Below, one piece after another: positions 16,467 to 25,728 of a DNA stretch of 64,000 nt (the stretch's first letter is position 1; each line of letters begins with the position of its first letter). Source of the DNA: a virus. The stretch lies in the IMG/VR virus record IMGVR_UViG_3300004369_000004, positions 1 to 64,000 of that record, one strand, 5' to 3'. Both the position numbers and the translations under genes were made by a program. The notes beneath the pieces were generated by a model. That model was given only the letters and a program-made list of their open reading frames with translations, did not search any database and was not told the origin of the DNA.

Positions 16467-16804
16467 AATTATTTTTTTATACCGAGAAAGAAACCGTTGA
16501 TGTAGACGGTGAACAGAAAGAAATAGCCAAGCCTGGCTACTCTTTTGATTTGGAAAGTGTTATTATGACCTATCCAACTAATGATGGACTATCGGTGGTT
16601 TTATCGTCTAATGCCGATAAGCTGACTCCCATCGAGTACAAGTACAGAACTGATCCTAAGACAAAGGAAAGAATTCCTGTAAAGATTGCAAAGTTTGAAA
16701 TTACCAGTGAGCCTATTACTATTGAGCTCAAAGATGCTGATGAAATCAACGCATTCTTTGCCGCAGTAGGAGGTCCTGAATTAAATTTGAAAAATCCCGA
16801 GTGA
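16463..16804 (+). CDS. hypothetical protein at end of + strand block (113 aa)
   Basis: A 113-residue, beta-rich, acidic protein, last in the + strand block and coupled to the deaminase by ATGA. No signal peptide, membrane segment or family recognised. A hairpin terminator follows 25 bases after the stop. Confidence 0.65.
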   Translation: MKLFFYTEKETVDVDGEQKEIAKPGYSFDLESVIMTYPTNDGLSVVLSSNADKLTPIEYKYRTDPKTKERIPVKIAKFEITSEPITIELKDADEINAFFAAVGGPELNLKNPE

Positions 16805-16828
16805 TTTGTTTATAGTTCATGAAATAAG

Positions 16829-16850
16829 AAGGGGGCTTAACAGTCCCCTT
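16829..16850. terminator. bidirectional terminator between convergent blocks
   Basis: AAGGGGGCT at 16829-16837 pairs with AGTCCCCTT at 16842-16850 (one wobble) around TAAC. T/A-rich runs flank it on both strands. It lies after the last + strand gene, and the TAA of the last - strand gene (16837-16839) falls inside the hairpin, so one element ends both converging transcripts. Confidence 0.85.
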
Positions 16851-17118
16851 TATTATTTCTACACATTCTGATTAATCGGGGTTCTGCGATGTAGTCAGTA
16901 AAGATAACCTTTAAGCCGCAGATGCTTTGAATAATAATCTCATCCCCAAAGTCAACATCTATTTTAAACATTTGTTTTAGGAAGCTGTCGTATTGTGCTT
17001 TAGTTAGTATGACGCTATTAGGATATATACCTACACCCTTAGCGTTTTCTTGCTGAGAATCTTTCTCAGAGTCTAGAAAAAACTTATTTATTTCAAGTTC
17101 AAGTTCTCTTATAGTCAT
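16837..17118 (-). CDS. hypothetical protein, last gene of the - strand block (93 aa)
   Basis: A 93-residue soluble protein whose ATG overlaps the stop of the spanin-like gene (ATGA). It looks helical then beta-rich, with cysteines near its C-terminus. No lysin motif or family was recognised. It shares the lysis-region transcript by position. Confidence 0.6.
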   Translation of the reverse strand: MTIRELELEINKFFLDSEKDSQQENAKGVGIYPNSVILTKAQYDSFLKQMFKIDVDFGDEIIIQSICGLKVIFTDYIAEPRLIRMCRNNKGDC

Positions 17119-17462
17119 AGTAATAGGCCTATTAGTAATATTGATAATCCAATAGATCCATATCTATACATCTTGATTATGCGATCCTTCTCATCGATAA
17201 TCTGATTAAGATTAATAATTTCTGTCTTAGAAACTTCTACAGCTTTATTAAGACCAGGCACAATACTGTCTTGATACAAAACTATTGTTTGACTATCATT
17301 TTTGATAATCTTATTTAGGGCAACTACTTTCTCCCTAGCCTGAATTCCTTTTAAGAATTCATCATTCAACTCCCTTAGCAGTGAGCTGTCTAGACTTTGA
17401 CAATAGGAAGATAGTGGCATCCACAGGAAGCATACTATCAATAGTGATTTTAATTGTGTCAT
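17115..17462 (-). CDS. outer spanin-like protein with signal peptide and C-terminal membrane segment
   Basis: A 115-residue protein with an N-terminal signal sequence (hydrophobic LLIVCFLWMPLSS, then YCQS, a possible but imperfect lipobox), a long coiled-coil-like middle and a hydrophobic end GLSILLIGLLL. It overlaps the preceding spanin-like frame by 101 bases in a different reading frame, the arrangement known from Rz/Rz1 pairs, where the second product is an outer-membrane lipoprotein. The C-terminal hydrophobic segment is unusual for an outer spanin and would suit a protein anchored at both ends. Call based on layout, not homology. Confidence 0.5.
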   Translation of the reverse strand: MTQLKSLLIVCFLWMPLSSYCQSLDSSLLRELNDEFLKGIQAREKVVALNKIIKNDSQTIVLYQDSIVPGLNKAVEVSKTEIINLNQIIDEKDRIIKMYRYGSIGLSILLIGLLL

Positions 17463-17697
17463 ACTTTAGCTTGACTTTTGTGACCTCAGAGTAAAGCTCT
17501 ACCCTGACTTTATTTAGTGAGTCTACCTTATACATCAAGGCAGCTGTAGTTTTCTGAACAGAGTCTAAGTAATTGATAATCTGCGTGTTAGGCTTAGCCT
17601 CTTCCTTAAAGAATGTAGATTTTATTAAAAAAATAGTTAACCATACGACTACTACGTACAGTAATAACCGTTCCATTTTTTCTCTAAAACCTAACAT
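17362..17697 (-). CDS. inner spanin-like protein
   Basis: A 111-residue protein with one N-terminal membrane segment (LLLYVVVVWLTIFLI, about residues 11-25) followed by a periplasmic, heptad-like helical region (YLDSVQ, VDSLNKVRVEL). This is the shape of an Rz-type inner spanin that links inner and outer membranes during lysis. The next gene overlaps it in another frame. An internal ATG at residue 8 (MERLLLY) is an equally possible start. No sequence match to named spanins can be asserted. Confidence 0.5.
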   Translation of the reverse strand: MLGFREKMERLLLYVVVVWLTIFLIKSTFFKEEAKPNTQIINYLDSVQKTTAALMYKVDSLNKVRVELYSEVTKVKLKYDTIKITIDSMLPVDATIFLLSKSRQLTAKGVE

Positions 17698-17721
17698 AAG
17701 ATCAAAAATAAATAAAAAATA

Positions 17722-17922
17722 TTAAAGCTGAAAATAATCTGGATCAATATCCCAGGCAATTTCTAAAGACCTATTTAAAAAAATAATGTCTACACAACGG
17801 TAGTGATTAATCTTTTTATCCAAAGTTAATTGGATAGTAGGCAATAGAAACCAGCTACTATTTTTAAATATAGTGAGTCTCATATTTGTTTTATCTAGCA
17901 ATATTTTAGAATTAGTATACAC
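17722..17922 (-). CDS. small hypothetical protein (up to 66 aa)
   Basis: The frame can start at a GTG (17920-17922) sharing one base with the upstream TAG stop, or at an ATG (17881-17883) giving 53 residues. The first fits the tight packing of this unit. The product mixes hydrophobic and aromatic residues but has no clear membrane span. Unknown function. Confidence 0.45.
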   Translation of the reverse strand: MYTNSKILLDKTNMRLTIFKNSSWFLLPTIQLTLDKKINHYRCVDIIFLNRSLEIAWDIDPDYFQL

Positions 17923-18155
17923 TAGCTTAAATAAATATCAAGAAAGTCTTCATAGGAACTGTCAATACTAAATACGTGTCCTCCTCTGGTATAAACCATA
18001 GTAGTACCTCCATTATCACTAACAGCTTCAATAGTCGAGATATCAAGAATACCGTCCTCTAAGATCTCAACTTCATCGGCATCAGCTTGCAAGCCAATCA
18101 TTTTATACAACGGATCTTCTCCTTTGTTAAAGATAAATGTTACTGGGATTTTCAT
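17922..18155 (-). CDS. hypothetical protein (77 aa)
   Basis: A 77-residue acidic, beta-rich protein starting one base after the metallophosphoesterase stop and ending with TAG. Residues GGTTMVYTRGGHVFSID suggest a compact beta domain. No family recognised. Confidence 0.6.
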   Translation of the reverse strand: MKIPVTFIFNKGEDPLYKMIGLQADADEVEILEDGILDISTIEAVSDNGGTTMVYTRGGHVFSIDSSYEDFLDIYLS

Positions 18156-18156
18156 A

Positions 18157-19008
18157 TTAAATAGTTTTATAAGTTACTGCACCAATCGTCATTTTATCTT
18201 CCCCACCAGCTTTACTTCTTTTTGGGATTAATTCTAGCCATCTTCCGCCCAAAGGCTTAGGAGGTGCACCTCTTTCTACGTGCCATCCGCCTTTGCCCTC
18301 GTTATATTCTTCTTTGTATGTAGGAGTTCTAACCATAAGTATATCTCTAAGATCTACAACGTTAGCACTATTCATTCTTTCTACAGTATAAGTAAGTTCC
18401 TGACTTTCGTGAACGTGTCCCATCCAAATCATATCAGCATTTTCTACCATAGTAGACATTCGATTAAACTGAATAGAACCTTTAGTTACAGGACCCCCTC
18501 CACCTGAACCGTGGAAGTATTTAATTCTATATAAAATACTGCTGTTAGAGCCTCCTCTGACAAACTTATAGAGGATCCATCCGCCATAGCCACCAATTTG
18601 AATTTCAGTGCCCATTTTAGCATTAAGTCCTTCTACAAATCGCTTAATAACATCAGTCTCTTGTCGTTTCAAAATATTAGTTTCATGATTACCATAACCT
18701 ACAACCTTAATAAGGTGCGCATATGGTGCAAACCAATCTATAGCAGTATCAACTACTGCGTCTAAATAGTTTGCCTTGTTATGCTCAGGCCTAATATCGT
18801 TTTTGTTTTTACGAGGATCATAAGCTCCCTGCATCAAGCAGAAAGTATCTCCATTTAAAAGGATGTCAGCATTAATTCTGAGTGCTTCATCCAGGTGACT
18901 TTTTAATAAGTCCCTTTTACACTTGGGATTGTCCCAGTGTATATCTGAGATCAAAAGAATCTTAGTTTTTTCGAACTCTTTTTTTAACAGGTGGACGTTT
19001 GTTTCCAT
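18157..19008 (-). CDS. calcineurin-like metallophosphoesterase
   Basis: A 283-residue protein with the full metal-binding motif series of this superfamily: SDIHWD (D22, H24), LLNGDTF, GYGNHE, FHG, and GHVH near the C-terminal third. It overlaps the holin-like gene by 47 bases and sits between holin and spanin candidates. The substrate could be a nucleic acid, a cyclic nucleotide or a cell-wall phosphodiester; the sequence does not decide. There is no signal peptide, so it should act in the cytoplasm. Confidence 0.85.
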   Translation of the reverse strand: METNVHLLKKEFEKTKILLISDIHWDNPKCKRDLLKSHLDEALRINADILLNGDTFCLMQGAYDPRKNKNDIRPEHNKANYLDAVVDTAIDWFAPYAHLIKVVGYGNHETNILKRQETDVIKRFVEGLNAKMGTEIQIGGYGGWILYKFVRGGSNSSILYRIKYFHGSGGGGPVTKGSIQFNRMSTMVENADMIWMGHVHESQELTYTVERMNSANVVDLRDILMVRTPTYKEEYNEGKGGWHVERGAPPKPLGGRWLELIPKRSKAGGEDKMTIGAVTYKTI

Positions 19009-19414
19009 GGTTGGGTTCTTTATGCTTGTCTATTTTTTCTAGAATAAGGACAAGCAACTCATTCTGTATAAGCCCAGCTCTTTCTGCATTTTTAAGAGCT
19101 GAAATAAGTTGAAAAAGAATAAAAGGCGTTACTACTGTTTCACTTAACCAGAAAGTTCCATCAAATCCTTTTTCAATTATAAGGACTCCTGTAAGCATAA
19201 ACAACCAAACAACTAAAGTCTGAAGTACTTTTAATGCTTTATAGGTTTTAAATCCTTCTGTTTTAGTTCCTGCCCAAATTCCAAAGAATCCATCGATAAA
19301 AACTATAGAACACACTGCCAGATATTGGTCAACGTTATCCATAGTAATTTTTAAGAAGTAAGATCCTAGAAAAGCAAAAAAACCAGCTGCTATATAAAGT
19401 ACTGTAGATTTCAT
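18962..19414 (-). CDS. holin-like membrane protein
   Basis: A 150-residue protein with four hydrophobic segments (about residues 4-22, 30-48, 63-82 and 92-107) and a strongly basic tail (KRPPVKKRVRKN). The second segment and its loop, FIDGFFGIWAGTKTEGFKTYKALK, follow the pattern of the phage holin family with D..FG..A and a lysine-rich turn. Holins form inner-membrane lesions that time lysis; the spanin-like pair follows in the same transcript. No endolysin was recognised nearby. Confidence 0.68.
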   Translation of the reverse strand: MKSTVLYIAAGFFAFLGSYFLKITMDNVDQYLAVCSIVFIDGFFGIWAGTKTEGFKTYKALKVLQTLVVWLFMLTGVLIIEKGFDGTFWLSETVVTPFILFQLISALKNAERAGLIQNELLVLILEKIDKHKEPNHGNKRPPVKKRVRKN

Positions 19415-19447
19415 TTTAGATACGAATATTGATTCCTATTGTAATCA

Positions 19448-19759
19448 TTATTTGTAAGCAATTACACTCCCAGAAGAAATAGTAAAGTCTGTAATAAATC
19501 CTCCTCCAGAAAGAAGAGCGCCTTGTTTAAAAGTGATTCCAGTCATTCCTCTGTCTGCAAGAACATCTACACCGTCTACTTTAAAGACTGTAAAGACTGT
19601 ATCTTCTTGAGGAACCAGTGCAGTATATTTAACACCTGTAGCAGCAGCTGCACCGTGATACTTGAATCCGCCTGAACCTACTGAAAGTCCAGTGCTTGCA
19701 GCAATCTGTCTGAGTTTTTTAGATTGCTCGTCCAATTTTTGTGAAAGATCGTAAGCCAT
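19448..19759 (-). CDS. small virion-type protein at head of the lysis unit (103 aa)
   Basis: A 103-residue protein with a helical N-terminus (LSQKLDEQSKKLRQIA) followed by a glycine/valine-rich beta region. That architecture resembles small trimeric phage decoration or fibre-base proteins, but no family match is claimed. It is first after the promoter at 19809. Confidence 0.6.
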   Translation of the reverse strand: MAYDLSQKLDEQSKKLRQIAASTGLSVGSGGFKYHGAAAATGVKYTALVPQEDTVFTVFKVDGVDVLADRGMTGITFKQGALLSGGGFITDFTISSGSVIAYK

Positions 19760-19808
19760 TTTAATAATTAATCGATTTTACTCCAGGCATTTTTTTGCCT
19801 CATTTATA

Positions 19809-19839
19809 CAAATATAGTTTTATTTATAAGTTTTTCAAT
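19809..19839 (-). promoter_or_regulatory. TATATTTG promoter for the lysis unit
   Basis: On the - strand ATTG (19839-19836), 19 bases, then TATATTTG (19816-19809). The start codon of the 103-residue gene is 49 bases further on. A 5-bp stem (19785-19800) lies where the transcript would begin. Confidence 0.68.
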
Positions 19840-19851
19840 AGTTTAAGAAAT

Positions 19852-22800
19852 TTACTTCCTATCCATAGTTTCAAAATCACCCTCCAAAGCTTCTATGTTA
19901 GCATCTGCTCCGTCAATTATTTTTTGCAGATCAGAGATTCTTTCATACAAAGCATCTTTAGTATCTTTATCATCTACGTAGTTAAGTTCTTGCTGAATAG
20001 ATTTAATTTCTTTCTTAGCAGAAGCCGCTCCTTTTCTGGCAGCTCTCTTATCAGTTTCATAAGAACTAGTATACCACTTAGGGTTAGAGTATTCGTAACG
20101 TCTGTATAGATATTCTTGTCCCCCGTATATAGAGTTAACCGTTTTATCAAGAGCCCAAAGCTTAGCAAGTCTTGCAACTATCTCAGGTTTACCGTCCAAG
20201 AAAGGATCTCTTTGATATCTCTTAGGATTAAGAACTCTTCCTGTTTTACTTCTAGGAACATAGTCATCAAATGCATTAATGTCTCCTAGAGTAAAATCCC
20301 AAATAGACTGAAGCACATTTTTAACAGATTGGAATGGAAGAACCACATTCTTATGGGTGTAGTACTCTACAGCAGATTTACCATCTACGTTGTTTTCTAA
20401 TCTTGAATAAGCAATTGCGGCTGTTCCAAACAAAGGATGCAAAGAGCTCAACTCATCTTCTAGATAAAGAACGTTGTACAACATATAGTAAACTCCTAAG
20501 TTGTCCATATCATCATCATCGTCTGAGTAAACTGCAGAAGCAAGCATCTTAGCTACAGCCATTGCAGCAATAATTGCTAAAGTATCATAACCTGCGGATA
20601 TAATATTCTCTTTTTCATTTCTAGACAACAAGTCTCTGGTTGCTACAAAGTTCATTTTGTTATTAAACAACATTCTAGAAGCATTGAAAACAGTTCTATA
20701 CATACCTTCAAACTGCATACCCGCAGAATAAGACATACGTCTTGAACCAAATCTAGAAATATACTGGTAACCTAACCAGCCTCTCATATACATCAACAAT
20801 CGGCCAAAAGTATATCTACTGTATTCTCCTTTATCCATTGAGCCATATGCACCATGAATCATAGAGTTTACTAAGTTAAGTTGGTTACGGTAATGTTGTT
20901 CTGCTTTTGCAAAACCATCTTGATCTTTGATATCCTCTCTTGGAACCAAAGTATTACCAACTACCTGGTATGCATCCATAATAGGAACAAACTTACCATC
21001 ATTAAGCTCAATCAAGAATTGATCAGAAAGAGCACCTGCAACCGCAGAACGCATTTCGAATTCACCAAACTCTCTCATAAACGCAAGATGCTTAAGAGGA
21101 TTATACTTAGCAGACTTATCGAGAGAAGTTAAATAAAGTTTCTTTCCAGACTCACTCAGCGTATCAGTAGTCATAACACTGAAGTATTTCATCTTAACCA
21201 TGTATGGAGTATTCTGACCTTCTTCAACCTGAGCGTTAAATAGATTCATATACTCTTTGGCATTTTTACCCATGTGTTTAGAAACAGCTTTCTTGCTAAT
21301 TCCAAATCTGTTAAGTTGGATATAAATGTTTGCACTACCTGCCTGGAAGTTTTTAATAGCAGAAGGTAAGTTCAGAGAAAGTACCATGTTTGCTCCAAGA
21401 GAAAGAGATCTAGAAATTGCTTCTTCAGCAAATCTTAAAGCTTTAATGTTACTCATGGCTACTTTGTTCTGACCATTCATACGTCTTTCAAGCATATCAT
21501 TTACGACTTTAGCAGTAGTACCACGAACATGCTTTTCAACCAGATCTCTTACTCCCAAGATATAAGGAAGCTCTTCATACATACCTCTAAAGCGAATAGA
21601 CTCTGCGCCAAACTGAGTAATAGACTCAATAAAGTTTACAGTCATCTTATCTGCTTCCACAGGACGTACATACTTCATGTAAAGACGGTTCTTAGATCTG
21701 TTAAGCTGAGAATCTTTCTTTTGACTACTCTCAAACATAGCAGATTCTCCAAGCTCCTCATCATCACGTCCCATAATAGAGTCAGTTATGTTACCCCAAA
21801 CAGAACTTATTTGGGATCTAATTGTACCGAAGCTTTGATTAGCTCCTTCCAATCCGTCTTTACGAACTGAAGGAAGCTCTAGCCCTTTCATTAGATTTTT
21901 GGGAAGACCTTTCTGATGTCTTTGATAGATGTCAGTTACTTTTCTTAGAATGTCTCTCTGCTCAGCATCCAGTTTAGCATACTCCTTGCTACGATAAATA
22001 CTATCAGACTTAAGAGCTACTCTCTTTGAGTTTCTATTCTCTTTTACTTCGGGGTTAATGAAAGCAGGATTAACTTGAATATTGTACCAACGGAAAGAAG
22101 GCTCTGTCTCTAGAATATAATTAGGATTAGTAGGAAGAGTTACCTGCCATTGAAGGGTAGGTTTCCATACTTTCTTTTCTGTTCTAAAATCATAAGTCAA
22201 TCTGTGGTTATCTTTAAACCAGTCAGTCTTTTTTAACGCAGCTTCTAGACGAGCTCTAATTTGTTCAGTACTATAGTCAGAAACATTACCTTCTAAAGCT
22301 GCAATTACTTTTGGTCTAAGCTTTGCAAGGTTAATTGCTTTTTGCTTTTCATAGTCTTCTGTCTCTACAGTCTCTTGCATACTAGACAATTGACTATAAA
22401 GCGCTCTAAGGGCTTGTTTATCTTGTTTAGAAATTTCTCTGTTCTCTGAAATCTCTTCACGGATATCATCCAACTCATCTTGAAGCTGTTTGATTCTTAC
22501 AGGAATACTTATCTTAACAGTCTTACCCTGGTCATTAACATACTCTACTTTGTCTTGGATAATCAAAGAACCTTCGTACTCGCTGTTCTTATTCTTATAA
22601 GGCTTAAGCAAAGAGAACAACTCTTCGTAAACTTGTTGCACAGTTCTACCAGTTGTAGCAGCTGGGTATTTATTTTGAATCTCGGAAATAGCGTCAAGAA
22701 TATCTCTACGTTCTTCATAAAACTCAGGAGCAACCTTTCTAACTACATTAGCTTTCTTAAACTTCTCTAAGTCAGATATAGCCTTTTGATATTTCTTTTG

Positions 22801-25677
22801 AGCAATCTGTAGATTCTCTGCGTTATTACTTGTTTGAGCTTGAGTTAAAAGATCAGTTGCCTCTGCTACTGCTGCTTTCCTAGACTCAAACAATCCCTCA
22901 AATAATGCACGGTTACTTTCAGAGATAGTATACTGATACATGTTTGCAGCAGCTCTCTCAGACTTCCAAAGTCTGATGTTCTCTGCAATACGTCTGTTAT
23001 AGTCGTCCTTCAGTACACCATACTCATCGTAGTCAGACTCAAGCTGATCTAGTTGAGATTTAAGATCATCTAGTTTATCAAGATCTTCTTCAGATTGTTC
23101 TCCCTGTACAGGAGTCAATTGAATCTGACGCATCTTATCTATAATAGCGCTTCTAGCATCTTTTGCTTCAGGCAACAAAAGACCCTGGATACGATGATAC
23201 TCATCAGTATACATATCACGAAGATGTAAATCTTCAAAGGCCATTAAGTTTTCTATTCTCCTCTCAAGATCAGCATCCTCTTGCTCGGTTCTATTCTTCT
23301 TAGACTCAAGTTTGTTAATCTCGTATTTCTTTCTAGTCCAATCATTACGATAGCTAATCTCATCAAACTCATTTAACAAAGCCAGAGTCTCTCTTTCGAC
23401 TAATTGACCTCTTTGAATTTCTACAACTGTAACCTTTTGAATAAATGGACCAAAGACCTTTTGGAAGTCTAGACCTGTATAAGCAGTTATACCTTTCTTT
23501 TTATTATATGCTTGTAGCTGATCGGCAATCTTCTTCATCTCACCCTCAAGAGCTAATGCTTTTTGGGTTGAGCGTGACCAAATATTATTTATCAAAGTTC
23601 CTAAAGAACCACTAACAAGATTACCAGAAATAGCAGCTGATTCAAAAATAGAACTAAAGTAATTGGAAAGTTTTTGACGAGCGCCCTCATCTTCAATCTT
23701 TAAAGATCCTAACAAAGCTTTTTCTAGATTTTCAGGAGTAGCCAGGAAATTTAATCTATCTCTCTCCATTTTAAGCTTAAGCTGAGCATTCTGTTTAACA
23801 ACATTAGAATCTGCACTGGCTACAAGTTTTTCAAGTCTAGCAACTTCTTTCTCTATTTCTTTACGAAGAACTTCGGTTTGAGGAGCTAGTTCAGCTGCTA
23901 GTCTTTTTGCAATAGGTTTTGCAGCATTAGTATCATGATTACTTATTAAGCTTTTAGCAATAGCTTCGATGTTATTTAAAGACTTACCAATCAACGTATC
24001 AAAAGGAACGTTACCTTCTGGAAACATGAAAGACTTAAAGTCTTTTACATAGTCTACAAAGAACTCACCCATCTTAGCAGAGTGATACATCTTAGAATAA
24101 AAATCTCTTTCGGAGATAGCTTTGTTCTTCTTGATCTCTTCCATGTTTCTTGCAGCAGAACGCAAGAATGCAATAGTCTCAGACAAGTGACTTACTAATC
24201 CACTAAAAGAGGTTTTAAGATCTGCTGTCGAGATATCGTCAATTACAATACTATTTAGATGCTCCTGAGCAGCTGTAATATTATAAACGTTAACCCCTGT
24301 GCGATCTGCCTCTCTATAAACTTGAGACCAATTAACTGCATCACTATTTAAGAATTCGTCTAAGCGATCAAAAAAGATTTTAGAATCTGTGTAAGGCATC
24401 TCTTCCAAAAACTTTTCATACTCAGCAGTGCTGGGTGCATAAGAAAGTTTTCGTTGAGTACTGTATGTCAAAGAAGTATTGATGGACTCATTACTAATTA
24501 CATCTATCACCATAGCACCTACAAGAGAGTCTAAGTACTCTTGAGAAACAGATCTACCAGAACGTCCCAAAACCTTGTTAAACATCTTTTTAAAGAAGTT
24601 TAGCATTGACTGTATAAAAGAGCCGTGAACTTCAGGTGCTTCTTGCTCAATAGCTGCTCTGAATGTTGGATTAGAAAGGAACTCTGATAAAAATTCATGG
24701 TAATCAGTCAATCCATAAAAGTCTTCAATACCAATCTTGCCTTTGTGTTTTTCTCTATAGTATTCGTAGATTCTTTTAATCTCACTAGCAAAAACTTTAT
24801 CTGCGGCTGTAATAGGATTTTCTAAAACAGAGAAGAAAGCAGCATGCACCATCTCATGTATAAGAACGTTCTTAAACTTATTAGCAGAAAGAGTTGAGAT
24901 AGCAGCAGCATTAAACACAATGCTGTTAGTTACAGGATCAAACTGTCCTATTCCGTATACATTGTTTTCAGAAAACAATACGTCTTTTGTGATCTCAAAG
25001 TTAATGTCTGGAATAAACTGAGAAATAGAAAGCAGTGTATTTAAGATGTCTCTTTGTTGCGAAGTAGTACTAGGATCTTTAAGTATGTTATTAATTGTGT
25101 TGTAAAGATTAGGGTTAACCAAATCTATAAACTTAGTAAGATCTCTTAAAGCAGTAGGCAATCCATTCTCAACCTGTACATCATATAGCTCATTAAAGAT
25201 AGAGTTACCTAAAGAAGCCAAATGATCTTGGCTATAAGGAAGAGGATAAATTCTGTAAGTTCTTTCGTTAGGATTAACTTCAGGATCTACAGTTTCTATT
25301 TCTAAAGAGATGTCTTCTGGTTTATTCTTAATAATACTTCTTACTTGAGCCAGATTTAAAGTTGTGCTAATAGCAAGATTCTGCTCATCGTAAAAGCTTT
25401 GTACTTTATCTATATATCCTACAATAGAAGGATTAGCTTCTACAAAGGGAAGTTTCTCAAGTACCTCAGTTACATTAGGTTCAACGTAAGGACTTTCGCT
25501 CTTCTTATTGTTCCAGCTTTTTACTCCAGAAGATTTACTATAGATAAATCCTGCACTTAAAACATCTGACAAATCAGCTTCTGAGATACCGTTCTGATTG
25601 AGCATATATCCCACTAAAGAAGCATGTCTTCTTCCAGTTACAGGGTTATTAAAATTAATTATACAATTACGAGGCAT
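19852..25677 (-). CDS. giant virion (cargo-type) protein with zinc-protease motif (1941 aa)
   Basis: The N-terminal 400 residues contain a zinc-peptidase site HEMVH (H274, E275, H278) with a likely third ligand in YHEFLSEFL about 70 residues on. The middle (about 700-1150) is charged and heptad-rich, suggesting long coiled coils. Around residues 1405-1455 and 1690-1725 are amphipathic and hydrophobic stretches, the second followed by a run of aspartates. In crAss-like phages, giant proteins beside the RNA polymerase are packaged and delivered with the genome, so a cargo role with possible membrane contact is inferred. It has its own promoter at 25699. Confidence 0.75.
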   Translation of the reverse strand: MPRNCIINFNNPVTGRRHASLVGYMLNQNGISEADLSDVLSAGFIYSKSSGVKSWNNKKSESPYVEPNVTEVLEKLPFVEANPSIVGYIDKVQSFYDEQNLAISTTLNLAQVRSIIKNKPEDISLEIETVDPEVNPNERTYRIYPLPYSQDHLASLGNSIFNELYDVQVENGLPTALRDLTKFIDLVNPNLYNTINNILKDPSTTSQQRDILNTLLSISQFIPDINFEITKDVLFSENNVYGIGQFDPVTNSIVFNAAAISTLSANKFKNVLIHEMVHAAFFSVLENPITAADKVFASEIKRIYEYYREKHKGKIGIEDFYGLTDYHEFLSEFLSNPTFRAAIEQEAPEVHGSFIQSMLNFFKKMFNKVLGRSGRSVSQEYLDSLVGAMVIDVISNESINTSLTYSTQRKLSYAPSTAEYEKFLEEMPYTDSKIFFDRLDEFLNSDAVNWSQVYREADRTGVNVYNITAAQEHLNSIVIDDISTADLKTSFSGLVSHLSETIAFLRSAARNMEEIKKNKAISERDFYSKMYHSAKMGEFFVDYVKDFKSFMFPEGNVPFDTLIGKSLNNIEAIAKSLISNHDTNAAKPIAKRLAAELAPQTEVLRKEIEKEVARLEKLVASADSNVVKQNAQLKLKMERDRLNFLATPENLEKALLGSLKIEDEGARQKLSNYFSSIFESAAISGNLVSGSLGTLINNIWSRSTQKALALEGEMKKIADQLQAYNKKKGITAYTGLDFQKVFGPFIQKVTVVEIQRGQLVERETLALLNEFDEISYRNDWTRKKYEINKLESKKNRTEQEDADLERRIENLMAFEDLHLRDMYTDEYHRIQGLLLPEAKDARSAIIDKMRQIQLTPVQGEQSEEDLDKLDDLKSQLDQLESDYDEYGVLKDDYNRRIAENIRLWKSERAAANMYQYTISESNRALFEGLFESRKAAVAEATDLLTQAQTSNNAENLQIAQKKYQKAISDLEKFKKANVVRKVAPEFYEERRDILDAISEIQNKYPAATTGRTVQQVYEELFSLLKPYKNKNSEYEGSLIIQDKVEYVNDQGKTVKISIPVRIKQLQDELDDIREEISENREISKQDKQALRALYSQLSSMQETVETEDYEKQKAINLAKLRPKVIAALEGNVSDYSTEQIRARLEAALKKTDWFKDNHRLTYDFRTEKKVWKPTLQWQVTLPTNPNYILETEPSFRWYNIQVNPAFINPEVKENRNSKRVALKSDSIYRSKEYAKLDAEQRDILRKVTDIYQRHQKGLPKNLMKGLELPSVRKDGLEGANQSFGTIRSQISSVWGNITDSIMGRDDEELGESAMFESSQKKDSQLNRSKNRLYMKYVRPVEADKMTVNFIESITQFGAESIRFRGMYEELPYILGVRDLVEKHVRGTTAKVVNDMLERRMNGQNKVAMSNIKALRFAEEAISRSLSLGANMVLSLNLPSAIKNFQAGSANIYIQLNRFGISKKAVSKHMGKNAKEYMNLFNAQVEEGQNTPYMVKMKYFSVMTTDTLSESGKKLYLTSLDKSAKYNPLKHLAFMREFGEFEMRSAVAGALSDQFLIELNDGKFVPIMDAYQVVGNTLVPREDIKDQDGFAKAEQHYRNQLNLVNSMIHGAYGSMDKGEYSRYTFGRLLMYMRGWLGYQYISRFGSRRMSYSAGMQFEGMYRTVFNASRMLFNNKMNFVATRDLLSRNEKENIISAGYDTLAIIAAMAVAKMLASAVYSDDDDDMDNLGVYYMLYNVLYLEDELSSLHPLFGTAAIAYSRLENNVDGKSAVEYYTHKNVVLPFQSVKNVLQSIWDFTLGDINAFDDYVPRSKTGRVLNPKRYQRDPFLDGKPEIVARLAKLWALDKTVNSIYGGQEYLYRRYEYSNPKWYTSSYETDKRAARKGAASAKKEIKSIQQELNYVDDKDTKDALYERISDLQKIIDGADANIEALEGDFETMDRK

Positions 25678-25698
25678 TTTTATTCTATTGCTTATTTA

Positions 25699-25728
25699 CA
25701 AATATAACTATTAACACTTAGTTTCAAA
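25699..25728 (-). promoter_or_regulatory. TATATTTG promoter for the 1941-residue giant gene
   Basis: On the - strand TTTG (25728-25725), 18 bases, then TATATTTG (25706-25699). The -33 box lies within the last codons of the RNA polymerase gene. The start codon is 21 bases beyond the -7 box. Confidence 0.72.

Noticed and set aside
17703-17710. TATTTTTG on the - strand as a promoter for the spanin-like pair
   Set aside because: It fits TAnnTTTG only loosely, lacks the TATATTTG core shared by the others, has no clear -33 box, and would start transcription at the start codon.
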